Of a stretch of DNA of 13,282 bases, positions 6,952 through 13,282 are shown in pieces. The position numbers and the translations under genes are program-made. The first letter of the stretch is position 1. Every line of letters starts with the position of its first letter. The DNA comes from Deltaproteobacteria bacterium (GTDB lineage Bacteria; Bdellovibrionota; FAC87; UBA2466): NCBI GenBank assembly GCA_013205415.1, contig JABMMY010000343.1, positions 1-13,282 on the forward strand, written 5' to 3'. The notes beneath the pieces are model-generated. The model had not been told where the DNA came from, searched no databases, and saw only the letters and a list, made by a program, of their open reading frames with translations.

Positions 6952-7398
6952 ATGAAAATTGAACTTATAAAAATCGGTAAGCCCACTACGAACGAATCTA
7001 AGTCGCTCGTAGAGATGTACTTAAAGCGGACTAAAATATTAAATCCTATCGAGGGCGTGGAATACAAAGATCTAGAGAGTTTAAAGGGGAGAAATAGATC
7101 TATCTTTTTACCTGGCCAGTGGGTAGTGGCTTTGGATGAACGAGGAAAGGAATGGTCCTCTCCAGAATTTTCCGAAAACATAAAAAAATGGTTAGACAAT
7201 CCCGCTATCAAATCTGTCGTTTTTATAATCGGCGGGCCCTATGGTCTTGATGATGAAATTCGAAATAAAGCAAATATTATTTGGTCGTTATCTAAAGGCA
7301 CCCTTCCAAGTGATCTTGCCTGGGTAATGGCTTCAGAGCAAATTTATCGAGCCTTTACTATTTTAAAAGGAATGCCCTACCACCACGCCTCGTATTGA
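6952..7398 (+). CDS. rlmH: 23S rRNA pseudouridine(1915) N3-methyltransferase RlmH
   Basis: RlmH is a small SPOUT-family enzyme that methylates pseudouridine 1915 in helix 69 of 23S rRNA, using SAM, on assembled 70S ribosomes. The 148-residue protein starts MKIELIKIGK, as the family does. It has the VVALDERGKEWSSPEF strand-loop and the SAM-binding trefoil-knot signature FIIGGPYGLDDEIRNKA, followed by WSLSKGTLPSDLAWVMASEQIYRAFTI, and it ends with the family-typical GMPYHHASY, which forms part of the active site. The length is close to the usual 155. A strong ribosome binding site supports the ATG at 6952. Downstream it borders the accessory region with the transposase remnant. Confidence 0.95.
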   Translation: MKIELIKIGKPTTNESKSLVEMYLKRTKILNPIEGVEYKDLESLKGRNRSIFLPGQWVVALDERGKEWSSPEFSENIKKWLDNPAIKSVVFIIGGPYGLDDEIRNKANIIWSLSKGTLPSDLAWVMASEQIYRAFTILKGMPYHHASY

Positions 7399-7662
7399 CT
7401 CATGGAAGAAGGGTTTTTTTGAGTTTTGATACTTCTTTAGCATTCTCTTAGTCCTAATAGGAATCGTTTCACAGTTAATGAGTCGCTCGCAGGGAGTTTT
7501 TGGTTTGTCCCATTTTTTGATAATCTTTGAACCTACTCTCTGTTTGGAGACAAGTTTCATTACGGGATTAAAGTAGTTCCACAGAGGGTTCCAATAAACT
7601 TCATTGAGCGCTGAAGGTTAGGCGCGATATAGCGCCTAACCTTTCCAGAACCAGTTTTTTAG
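7399..7662 (-). pseudogene. Decayed C-terminal fragment of an integrase-type transposase
   Basis: Reading the minus strand from about 7662 downward, one frame gives LKNWFWKG, a stop, ALYRA, a stop, then PSALNEVYWNPLWNYFNPVM and KLVSKQRVGSKIIKKWDKPKTPCERL. The last part matches the C-terminal tail of DDE-integrase-type transposases, where a YxNFFxPxMKL segment is followed by a VGSKxxKxYDxPxTPxxRL motif. The KNW in the upstream part fits the EQKNW motif of the same proteins. In-frame stops at 7636-7638 and 7618-7620, and the absence of the DDE catalytic core, show that it is a remnant. Beyond CERL the similarity fades, and the frame stays open to 7363, into the rlmH 3' end. No terminal inverted repeats or target duplication were identified. 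The call rests on recognising the tail motif. Confidence 0.7.
7614..7643. repeat. 12-bp perfect inverted repeat (strong hairpin)
   Basis: AAGGTTAGGCGC (7614-7625) and GCGCCTAACCTT (7632-7643) are exact inverse complements around the hexamer GATATA. It lies inside the transposase remnant, about 215 bases after the rlmH stop. It could serve as a bidirectional terminator-like structure, although no good T-run follows directly on either strand. It could also be a small inserted palindromic element. The arms contain GTTAGGC and GCCTAAC, but in the order opposite to an integron attC site. Confidence 0.6.
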
Positions 7663-7796
7663 ACCACTGTGGCCGCTAGGCCAAATACCACGTTAAATTA
7701 CAAGACTAGTTCGGCGCGGCCGGGGGCAAAATCAAATGAGGGCAGTCCTATGGTCGAGAAAGTAAATTTTGTGACCTCACGTTTAATAATGGACTT
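7663..7796. other. Non-coding stretch with an isolated GC-only run
   Basis: No gene is recognised here. A short plus-strand open frame (from GTG 7669, AARPNTTLNYKTSSARPG...) has no ribosome binding site and runs into the ATPase gene in another frame. A small hairpin, TGGCC-GCTA-GGCCA, sits at about 7670-7683. Positions 7712-7727 are 16 consecutive G or C bases in an otherwise AT-rich neighbourhood, which suggests sequence of foreign origin or the junction of an old insertion. Confidence 0.4.
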
Positions 7797-7827
7797 TACA
7801 TTAATAAAGTACTACTTTATTAATGTA
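7797..7827. promoter_or_regulatory. Perfect 15-bp palindrome ending on the ATPase start codon
   Basis: TACATTAATAAAGTA (7797-7811) and TACTTTATTAATGTA (7813-7827) are exact inverse complements separated by a single C (7812). The last base of the right arm is the A of the ATG start codon at 7827. In RNA it can fold as a 14-bp stem with a 3-base loop, burying the start region. In DNA it is a classic two-fold operator shape. There is no Shine-Dalgarno sequence between it and the start codon. A second ATG at 7823 opens a three-codon frame (ATG TAT GTA TAA) overlapping the real start. The arrangement suggests autoregulation or translation control. Confidence 0.65.
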
Positions 7828-8966
7828 TGTATAAACGAATCATTGATTTAAATTTGAAGAACTCATTTTTTCTATGGGGCCCTCGCCAAACAGGAAAATC
7901 CACGATTCTAAGGGAACGTTTTCCAGACGCCCTTTTTATCGATTTGCTGAAATCGGAAATGCGTACTGAGTTAATGACTAAGCCCCAGCGTCTGCGGGAG
8001 ATCTGTGAAGCACGGCCTGCGAATCAGCTTGTCATTATTGATGAAGTACAAAAAGTCCCAGAACTTCTCGATGAAGTTCACTCACTGATAGAATCTCGAA
8101 AGCAGAAATTTATTCTTGTGGGTTCTAGTGCGCGAAAACTAAAGAAAGCGCATGCCAATATGCTGGGGGGACGGGCCTGGACAAAGGAATTGAGGCCTTT
8201 GTGCTGGCCTGAATTAGGATCCCAATTTGAGCTGCAAAGAGCCTTAAATCATGGCTTACTGCCTCGGATTTATGATTCAGAAAATTATTTTGAAGACCTA
8301 CGCGCATACCATTCGGTCTATCTTAAAGAAGAGATTTTTGATGAGGGACTTTCCAGAAACTTGCCTGCGTTTTCCCAGTTTTTAGAATTGGCATCTTTGT
8401 CCGATACTGAGCAAGTCGAATATTCTACCTTTGCCAGTGATGTGGGGGTCTCCTCGCCCACGGTTAAATCTTATTTTGAAATTCTTCAAGATACACTGAT
8501 TGGAGAGTTCCTTCCGATTTATCGAAAGCGCCCAAAACGACGGTTGTCACTGACACCCAAATTCTATTTTTTCGATGTCGGAATCGTTAACTTTCTGGCG
8601 CGGCGTCGGCAACTGGAGCCTGGTTCTGAAACCTGGGGGAAAGCGTTTGAAAATTTCATTTTCAACGAAATACGGGCTTATAAAAGCTATCGATCCCCTG
8701 ATCTGCCAATTTCATTTTGGAGGGTGAAAAAGGAGACTGAGGTCGATTTTATACTCGGAGACATGGAGATCGCTATCGAAGTTAAGGGACGAGCCAATAT
8801 TCGTGAGGACCATTTAAAGGGACTTCGCCTTTTAAAAGAGGACTATCCCAATATAAAACGTCGTATCGTAGTTTCGATGGAGCGGATAAAGAGGAAAACA
8901 GTCGATAGTATCGAGGTACTTCCTTACCATGATTTTTTAGAGGAACTTTGGTCCTGGAAACTGTAG
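7827..8966 (+). CDS. AAA+ ATPase, AAA_14/DUF4143 type, with PD-(D/E)xK-like C-terminal domain
   Basis: The 379-residue protein has the architecture of the AAA_14-DUF4143 family. The N-terminus MYKRIIDLNLKNSFFLWG leads into Walker A GPRQTGKST (18-26). Walker B is LVIIDEVQ (68-75) and a sensor-like LVGSSAR follows (98-104). The ELRPLCWPEL and YHSVYLKEEI segments are typical of the family. A winged-helix-like part (about 195-235, SDVGVSSPTVKSYFEIL) precedes the C-terminal DUF4143 domain. There FYFFDVGIVNFLARR, FENFIFNEI, ETEVDFILG (D307) and AIEVKGR (E318, K320) form a PD-(D/E)xK nuclease-like signature. The family is widespread and patchy in bacteria and archaea, and its function is not established. 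The gene has no visible ribosome binding site and starts at the edge of a 31-bp palindrome. It sits beside a transposase remnant, which fits an accessory origin. Confidence 0.9.
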   Translation: MYKRIIDLNLKNSFFLWGPRQTGKSTILRERFPDALFIDLLKSEMRTELMTKPQRLREICEARPANQLVIIDEVQKVPELLDEVHSLIESRKQKFILVGSSARKLKKAHANMLGGRAWTKELRPLCWPELGSQFELQRALNHGLLPRIYDSENYFEDLRAYHSVYLKEEIFDEGLSRNLPAFSQFLELASLSDTEQVEYSTFASDVGVSSPTVKSYFEILQDTLIGEFLPIYRKRPKRRLSLTPKFYFFDVGIVNFLARRRQLEPGSETWGKAFENFIFNEIRAYKSYRSPDLPISFWRVKKETEVDFILGDMEIAIEVKGRANIREDHLKGLRLLKEDYPNIKRRIVVSMERIKRKTVDSIEVLPYHDFLEELWSWKL

Positions 8967-9002
8967 GTGCGTTTGAATAACTTTACCGATTCGAATTGCT
9001 TC

Positions 9003-9018
9003 ATCTCAGTTCTGAGAT
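9003..9018. repeat. 7-bp perfect inverted repeat downstream of the ATPase gene
   Basis: ATCTCAG (9003-9009) and CTGAGAT (9012-9018) are exact inverse complements around TT, 36 bases after the ATPase stop. There is no T-run after it, so it is not a standard terminator. A shorter pair, TAGGT (9037-9041) with ACCTA (9048-9052), follows. Confidence 0.35.
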
Positions 9019-9049
9019 CTGTTCCCTTAATCGAGATAGGTTTTTCGAC

Positions 9050-9086
9050 CTAGGAATGCGATCTAGTGCCTAGCTTTTATTTATTT
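9050..9086 (+). terminator. Weak candidate terminator after the ATPase gene
   Basis: CTAGG (9050-9054) pairs with CCTAG (9069-9073), and a T-rich tail (CTTTTATTTATTT, 9074-9086) follows. The stem is only 5 bp with a 14-base loop, so termination here is plausible but not strong. Confidence 0.3.
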
Positions 9087-9150
9087 AGGGCGGCATGCTC
9101 CCTGCAATAGCTTGACTCGAATTAATACTCTTAACTTTGAGAGTTTATTT

Positions 9151-9155
9151 GGAGG
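9151..9155 (+). promoter_or_regulatory. Strong ribosome binding site of the small acidic ORF
   Basis: GGAGG lies 5 bases before ATG 9161, an ideal spacing. The frame is open further up to a TTG at 9137, but this site points to 9161. An imperfect hairpin, ACTCTT (9127-9132) with GAGAGT (9139-9144), sits just upstream. Confidence 0.6.
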
Positions 9156-9160
9156 CTATA

Positions 9161-9373
9161 ATGGAATTAGTAATGAGAGCGGTTTGGGCAGACAATGAAA
9201 GAGTCGATCAAGGGGGACTTCAACTACAGATAAGACACCTTTTAGGAGATGATTACGACATGATTCCCAATGAGTCTTGGGAAGACGACGAAGCTTTTCT
9301 CCTCTCACCAAAGGATTTCCAAAAGGCCATCTCTCCCCAAAGATTGCCATTGCATCGTTTTAACTTCATTTAA
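9161..9373 (+). CDS. Small acidic hypothetical protein
   Basis: A 70-residue ORF starts at ATG 9161 with an ideally spaced GGAGG. The product (MELVMRAVWADNERVDQGGL...) is acidic, with clusters GDDYD and WEDDEAF, and has no signal peptide or membrane segment. It is not recognised. Its last 69 bases (9305-9373) lie antisense to the 3' end of ribD, whose C-terminus looks genuine, so the two genes converge and overlap. The ribosome binding site argues that it is translated. The overlap and short length argue for caution. It may be an independent small gene of the accessory region or the trimmed start of a longer gene. Confidence 0.45.
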   Translation: MELVMRAVWADNERVDQGGLQLQIRHLLGDDYDMIPNESWEDDEAFLLSPKDFQKAISPQRLPLHRFNFI

Positions 9374-10390
9374 AAAACTAACTTGAGAGGAACAAAATGC
9401 AGGAGTCCCCTCCTCTCCTATCCAAACTGGGCAGGAGTAGAGGAGAGTTCGTTTCACACATTGTTCAGAATGTATTTTTTCAAAAAGGATTCCACCCGCC
9501 TCTATCCAGAGCTCGTGTTTGCCTTGCAGCCCTATATATCGCAAAATAAACCATAGATCTAACTGGTGGTTTATTTCTGGAACAGGAACTATTGAAATAT
9601 TTGCATTTTCTATCGGTTGTTTATTTTTTTCAAAAATAGTATCGCTGCAAAAAAGTGTGACATGAGATGCGGTTGAAAATACCTTTTTGTCAAAGGACAC
9701 AGAAAGATTTCTATCTATAATATAAACAGGCTTTGAATAACTTTCCTGTTCCAGCCTAACATTCAGCTGAGGATTATCTCTTAGAATGGTTTTCGATGTG
9801 GTGAGAATACCATCCGTTTCTTTTCGGCAAAGATGGGTAAACGCATTAGCAACCGAACTAGTGAGTTGTAATCTTGCTCCTGCTTTCCCCGCAATTTTTC
9901 CATCTAAACTCATAGCCAATTTAGCCGTTACCCATGGCAATTTATGCGTTGTCCAGTACGAATAACTCTCATAATAGGCATTCCCTTCAGAGGTCTCCAA
10001 ATAGTCTACTTGAATTTGATTTTCCAAAAGTGCCTGTGCCCCTTTTCCTGCTACGAGAGGATTGGGATCTTTAAAACCGTAAACGACACGCGCCAATTTT
10101 TTTTGAATTAAAAGGTCGGTGCAGGGAGGAGTTTTTCCTTGATGACAACAGGGCTCTAGCGACACATAAATTGTCGCCCCTTCAGTTTGAGATTGAGAAA
10201 GAGACTTTAAGGCTACGACCTCTGCATGGGAAGATCCACTATGCGAGTGGTGTCCGCGAGATAATATCTTTCCGTTCTTAACGATAATGGCGCCGACAGA
10301 AGGATTGGGCGCACAAAAGCCGCGACCTTTTCTTGCCTCAGTAAAGGCCTGAGATAAAAAATTAAAGTCTAAGTCGCCAGACTGCGACAC
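9305..10390 (-). CDS. ribD: Bifunctional riboflavin biosynthesis protein RibD (deaminase/reductase)
   Basis: RibD carries out two cytosolic steps of riboflavin synthesis: deamination of the GTP cyclohydrolase II product, then NADPH-dependent reduction of the ribosyl side chain. In this 361-residue protein the N-terminal deaminase domain (about 1-145) has the zinc site H55-A-E57, with C81 in SLEPCCHQGKTPPC and C90. It also has the family CAPNPSVGAIIV segment. The reductase domain (about 150-361) starts at WVTAKLAMSLDGKIA, continues with DGILTTSKTILRDNPQLNVR, and has the IEAGGILF strand near 296-303. The length is normal. It starts with GTG, with AGGTAGGA about 7 bases upstream. No FMN riboswitch fits in the 106-base upstream gap. 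The stop overlaps the small plus-strand ORF. Confidence 0.95.
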   Translation of the reverse strand: MSQSGDLDFNFLSQAFTEARKGRGFCAPNPSVGAIIVKNGKILSRGHHSHSGSSHAEVVALKSLSQSQTEGATIYVSLEPCCHQGKTPPCTDLLIQKKLARVVYGFKDPNPLVAGKGAQALLENQIQVDYLETSEGNAYYESYSYWTTHKLPWVTAKLAMSLDGKIAGKAGARLQLTSSVANAFTHLCRKETDGILTTSKTILRDNPQLNVRLEQESYSKPVYIIDRNLSVSFDKKVFSTASHVTLFCSDTIFEKNKQPIENANISIVPVPEINHQLDLWFILRYIGLQGKHELWIEAGGILFEKIHSEQCVKRTLLYSCPVWIGEEGTPAFCSSQVSFLNEVKTMQWQSLGRDGLLEILW

Positions 10391-10441
10391 TAGAATCCTA
10401 CCTTTCTTAGAGGGATTAATTGAACAGCTCTATTTAAAGAC

Positions 10442-10456
10442 TACAAATCATTTGTA
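10442..10456. promoter_or_regulatory. 7-bp dyad between ribD and the oxidoreductase genes
   Basis: TACAAAT (10442-10448) and ATTTGTA (10450-10456) are exact inverse complements around a single C, about 50 bases upstream of the ribD start on the minus strand. The position and symmetry fit an operator in a ribD promoter region, but no regulator is identified. Confidence 0.3.
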
Positions 10457-10496
10457 CCCATCACGAGAGCAAAATAAATTTTCCGATAGCGACTAA

Positions 10497-11525
10497 CTAA
10501 CTTAAGCTCGCATTAATTTTTTTCAAAGCCTCTGGACCTGGATCAAGATCTTTTTCTACTAAAGCCCAAAGTGGAGATTCCACTGTGTTTAGTAGGGTAT
10601 TAAGATCGGTTCCTTTATCGCTGTAGTAAAGAAGGCCTGTGATCAACTCCTGTTTTTGTCGAGAGTCATTGATGGCCGTTAAGGCCTTCATTTTATCGGT
10701 CGGATCATATTCTCTATCTAGTTTTCGTAGCGTGAGAAGAGAGCCATCATGAAGCTTAATCTCTTTTTTCTCGCCTTCCTTCATGTCGACGGTAATTTCA
10801 TCTTGAGATTGAACAAATCCAAGCTCATGCAATGGAATGGCATGCTCTTTAACAAAACTATAACTCTTAGTGCTGCCTTCTTGATTATTAAAGGTAACGC
10901 AAGGACTGATGATATCTAGTAGAGCGATACCTTGATGTGCATGAGCCGCCTTTATAAGAGCAATGACCTGCTTTCTATCTCCTGAAAAGGAGCGAGCTAC
11001 AAAGGTGGCTCCTAATTCAATAGCGATAGAGCAACAGTCGATAGTAGGAAATTGATTTGCAGGTCCTTTTTTTGCGGTAGAGCCAAGATCGGCGGTAGCT
11101 GAAAATTGCCCTTTAGTAAGACCATAGGTGCCGTTATTTTCAATAATGTAAACCATGTTTAGATTTCTTCTAACGAGATGACAAAATTGTCCCATACCAA
11201 TACTGGCGGTGTCTCCATCCCCAGAAACCCCAATGATACTTAGCTTTTTATTAGCGACACTAGCACCGGTAGCTACAGAGGGCATCCGTCCGTGAACGGT
11301 ATTAAAGCCATGGGCTCTATCTACAAAATAGGTCGGCGTTTTTGAGGAGCATCCAATACCGCTGAATTTTGCCAAGCTGTGAGGAGCCACTCCTAATTCA
11401 TAATAGGCTTGAATAATTCCGGCAGTAATAGAATCGTGTCCACACCCTTTACAAAGTGTAGTGGGTTTGCCTCCATAATCTAGTTTACTAAGTCCAGCAC
11501 GGTTACAATTGGTATCTGTACTCAT
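10497..11525 (-). CDS. 2-oxoacid:ferredoxin oxidoreductase, beta subunit
   Basis: The beta subunit carries thiamine diphosphate and one [4Fe-4S] cluster and decarboxylates a 2-oxoacid (2-oxoglutarate or pyruvate are usual), passing electrons to ferredoxin. In this 342-residue protein the four cluster cysteines fit C25 and C28 (LCKGCGHD), C59 (GIGCSSK) and C209 (ISPCVTFN). The thiamine diphosphate site is GDGD at 102-105, with the ENNGTYGLTKGQ segment at 129-140. The C-terminal about 110 residues form the usual tail. A GGGGAG ribosome binding site inside the end of the alpha gene precedes ATG 11525, and the gap between the genes is 3 bases, so the two subunits are co-expressed. The substrate cannot be fixed by sequence; a KorB-like 2-oxoglutarate enzyme is the usual annotation. 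Confidence 0.92.
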   Translation of the reverse strand: MSTDTNCNRAGLSKLDYGGKPTTLCKGCGHDSITAGIIQAYYELGVAPHSLAKFSGIGCSSKTPTYFVDRAHGFNTVHGRMPSVATGASVANKKLSIIGVSGDGDTASIGMGQFCHLVRRNLNMVYIIENNGTYGLTKGQFSATADLGSTAKKGPANQFPTIDCCSIAIELGATFVARSFSGDRKQVIALIKAAHAHQGIALLDIISPCVTFNNQEGSTKSYSFVKEHAIPLHELGFVQSQDEITVDMKEGEKKEIKLHDGSLLTLRKLDREYDPTDKMKALTAINDSRQKQELITGLLYYSDKGTDLNTLLNTVESPLWALVEKDLDPGPEALKKINASLS

Positions 11526-11528
11526 GAT

Positions 11529-13282
11529 TTATCTCCCCATCTGTTTTGTAAGTTCTCTTTCAACAATATCTGCTGAGAGTGGGAACCCGCCATAATATCT
11601 AATAGGCCGTAGTTTGTGTTGGATGCCAGGGAGATCTATTTCTAAAAGCTGCTGTAACTGTCCATCACGATTTTGTTCCACCATGTAGACCACGTCACAA
11701 GATTTTATAAATTCTTCAACCTCTTGAGTGAAAGGATAGGCTCTGACTCTTAAATATTTTAAAGAGGTCGTGCTTAAACGATCCATCGTTTCCACTACGG
11801 CATGATCGCTTGTTCCGTAAGCAATAATTCCCACTTTAGAATTAATATCGCCCTTCAAAACGGGCTTGGGCAGATATTTTTTTGAGGTATGCCACTTTTT
11901 CAAAAGTCGATCCATGTTTCTGGTGTAGACGACGGGGCTTTCGGTATAACGTGCATATTCGTCGTGACCCGATCCTCTAGTGAAGTAAGCACCTTTCATG
12001 TGATCGGTACCTGGAAGAGTGCGATAACAAATACCATCCCCGTCAGAATCTAAGTAACGGCCCCAATCTTTTACTTTATTGAGATCTTCAGCAGAGAGCA
12101 CCTTACCCCGATCAAAACTAGGAGCTTTATATTCAAAAGCATTATCCACCCAAGCGTTCATTCCGAGATCTAAATCGGTCATTACGAAAATGGGGGTTTG
12201 CATGCGATCCGCTAAATCAAAGGCTTCAGCTCCCATTTCAAAACACTCTGTAGGATTAGAAGGAAACAGAAGGATATGTTTAGTGTCTCCATGACTGGCT
12301 AAGGCACAACTGATGATGTCGCATTGTTGAGTGCGAGTGGGAAGGCCGGTACTGGGCCCGACACGTTGCACATCAAAAATCACAGCTGGAATTTCAGAGT
12401 AATAGGCAAGGCCGATGAACTCATGCATGAGAGAAATTCCAGGCCCTGCAGTCGCAGTCATAGCACGGGCGCCGGCCCAGCTCGCTCCTAGAACCATTCC
12501 GATACTAGCCAATTCGTCTTCCGCTTGAATCACAGCAAACTTTGCTTTGCCGTCCTTATCCACTCGCAATTTCTTCATGTAAGATTCGCAAGTTTCAGCA
12601 AGAGAACTAGAGGGAGTGATAGGGTACCAAGCCACTACGGTACACCCTCCATAAATAGCACCAAGAGCTGAAGCGGTATTTCCTTCAACAATAATTTTTC
12701 CTTCGTTGCAGTTAGCTCTCTTGAAAAGAAAATTATCTGTTTTAGTAAAATTAGCTTTCGCGTAGTCGATACCTATTTGAAGTGCCGCTACGTTGGCATC
12801 GATCGCAGATTGCTTTCCTTTGAAAGTATCTTGAATGACGCTTTTCATGACCTCAATTTCAATTTCATAAAGATGGGAGAGGGCTCCCACATAAAAAAGA
12901 TTTTTTAACAGATGGCGAAGTTTAGTTTCGGTAATACCTTTTGAAAGTTCTTCGACAGGAATCGCATAAACACTCATCCCCGGCTTAATTTGGTCCTCGG
13001 TAAACTTAATGATACTTGAGTTGTAGAAGATGGTAGTGCCAGGGCGCATCGCTGCGATGTCATCTTTCGCAGTTTCGGCGTTCATAAGAACGGCAAGATC
13101 ATCAAACTCACGAAGATCTTGATAGCCCTGTTGGCTCACCCGAATTTGAAACCAGGTGGGTAATCCTTGAATATTTGATGGGAAAAGATTTTTAGCACAA
13201 ACACCAATACCCATTCTAAAGAGTGATTTAAAAAGAAGATTGTTGGCAGATTGACTACCCGTTCCATTAATTGTAGCAACAC
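11529..13282 (-). CDS. 2-oxoacid:ferredoxin oxidoreductase, fused gamma/alpha subunit (N-terminus outside window)
   Basis: The first Met in the frame is at 13214, but coding continues to the window edge: codons from 13280 down read VATINGTGSQSANNLLFKSLF, the nucleotide-binding start of the gamma domain, so the true start is beyond 13282. The gamma domain (roughly the first 190 visible residues) has KNLFPSNIQGLPTWFQIRV, the counterpart of the YPSNIRGG motif in other members. The alpha domain follows, with GNTASALGAIYGG, the signature YPITPSS (about 12606-12626), IQAEDELASIGMVLGASWAG and TATAGPGISLMHEF. The C-terminal part has VGIIAYGTSDHAV and VVYMVEQNRDGQL. Together with the beta subunit it makes a two-subunit enzyme that binds CoA and the 2-oxoacid. 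No ferredoxin-like delta domain is seen in the window. Confidence 0.92.
   Translation of the reverse strand, partial: VATINGTGSQSANNLLFKSLFRMGIGVCAKNLFPSNIQGLPTWFQIRVSQQGYQDLREFDDLAVLMNAETAKDDIAAMRPGTTIFYNSSIIKFTEDQIKPGMSVYAIPVEELSKGITETKLRHLLKNLFYVGALSHLYEIEIEVMKSVIQDTFKGKQSAIDANVAALQIGIDYAKANFTKTDNFLFKRANCNEGKIIVEGNTASALGAIYGGCTVVAWYPITPSSSLAETCESYMKKLRVDKDGKAKFAVIQAEDELASIGMVLGASWAGARAMTATAGPGISLMHEFIGLAYYSEIPAVIFDVQRVGPSTGLPTRTQQCDIISCALASHGDTKHILLFPSNPTECFEMGAEAFDLADRMQTPIFVMTDLDLGMNAWVDNAFEYKAPSFDRGKVLSAEDLNKVKDWGRYLDSDGDGICYRTLPGTDHMKGAYFTRGSGHDEYARYTESPVVYTRNMDRLLKKWHTSKKYLPKPVLKGDINSKVGIIAYGTSDHAVVETMDRLSTTSLKYLRVRAYPFTQEVEEFIKSCDVVYMVEQNRDGQLQQLLEIDLPGIQHKLRPIRYYGGFPLSADIVERELTKQMGR

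Noticed and set aside
7363..7398. Transposase remnant frame running into the 3' end of rlmH
   Set aside because: This end of the frame shows no transposase similarity and is antisense to conserved rlmH codons, so the remnant was ended at the rlmH stop.
7614..7643. Possible integron attC site, because GTTAGGC and GCCTAAC are present
   Set aside because: The two boxes are in the reverse order to an attC site and directly adjacent within a simple perfect hairpin, with no integrase or cassette nearby.
7669..7851. 60-codon plus-strand ORF before the ATPase
   Set aside because: It has no ribosome binding site, crosses the palindrome, and overlaps the ATPase start in another frame. The composition reflects the local GC-rich run.
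1..13282. CRISPR arrays, tRNA and rRNA genes
   Set aside because: No regularly spaced repeats, tRNA arm signatures such as GGTTCGAATCC, or rRNA-like sequence were seen on either strand.

Overview
The window looks like a chromosomal segment of a Gram-negative bacterium of moderate to low GC content. The two signal-peptide-bearing beta-barrel-like proteins, the conserved yebC-ruvC-ruvA-ruvB order, the ribD gene and the style of the fused 2-oxoacid:ferredoxin oxidoreductase alpha subunit all point to Bdellovibrio-like bacteria (Bdellovibrionota). That placement is inferred from protein style and not from a search.

Layout. Positions 1-143 hold the end of a small membrane protein. Positions 156-3122 are a tight plus-strand block, yebC-ruvC-ruvA-ruvB, for a YebC/TACO1-family factor and the Holliday-junction branch-migration and resolution machine. 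It closes with a terminator hairpin at about 3126-3160. Next are a minus-strand YciB-like membrane protein (3139-3750) and, divergent from it, a predicted outer-membrane beta-barrel protein (3818-4555). A 420-bp gap with several inverted repeats follows, then a second predicted outer-membrane protein (4976-5884). Its end overlaps a convergent SAM-dependent methyltransferase gene (5867-6892). Divergent from that is rlmH (6952-7398), a 23S rRNA pseudouridine methyltransferase.

The stretch from 7399 to about 9160 is the accessory part. It holds a decayed C-terminal transposase remnant on the minus strand, a 12-bp perfect hairpin, an isolated run of 16 G/C bases, and a near-perfect 31-bp palindrome that runs into the start codon of an AAA+ ATPase of the AAA_14/DUF4143 type (7827-8966). 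A 70-residue acidic ORF with a strong ribosome binding site (9161-9373) comes next and runs antisense into the end of ribD.

The last part is minus-strand metabolism: ribD (9305-10390), then the beta subunit (10497-11525) and the fused gamma/alpha subunit (11529 to beyond the window end) of a 2-oxoacid:ferredoxin oxidoreductase. The alpha gene lies upstream of beta with a 3-base gap, so they form an operon.

Most of the window is ordinary core genome. The best candidates for something less ordinary are the palindrome-controlled ATPase in the island between rlmH and ribD, the small acidic ORF beside it, and the hairpin placed just before the ruvB ribosome binding site.
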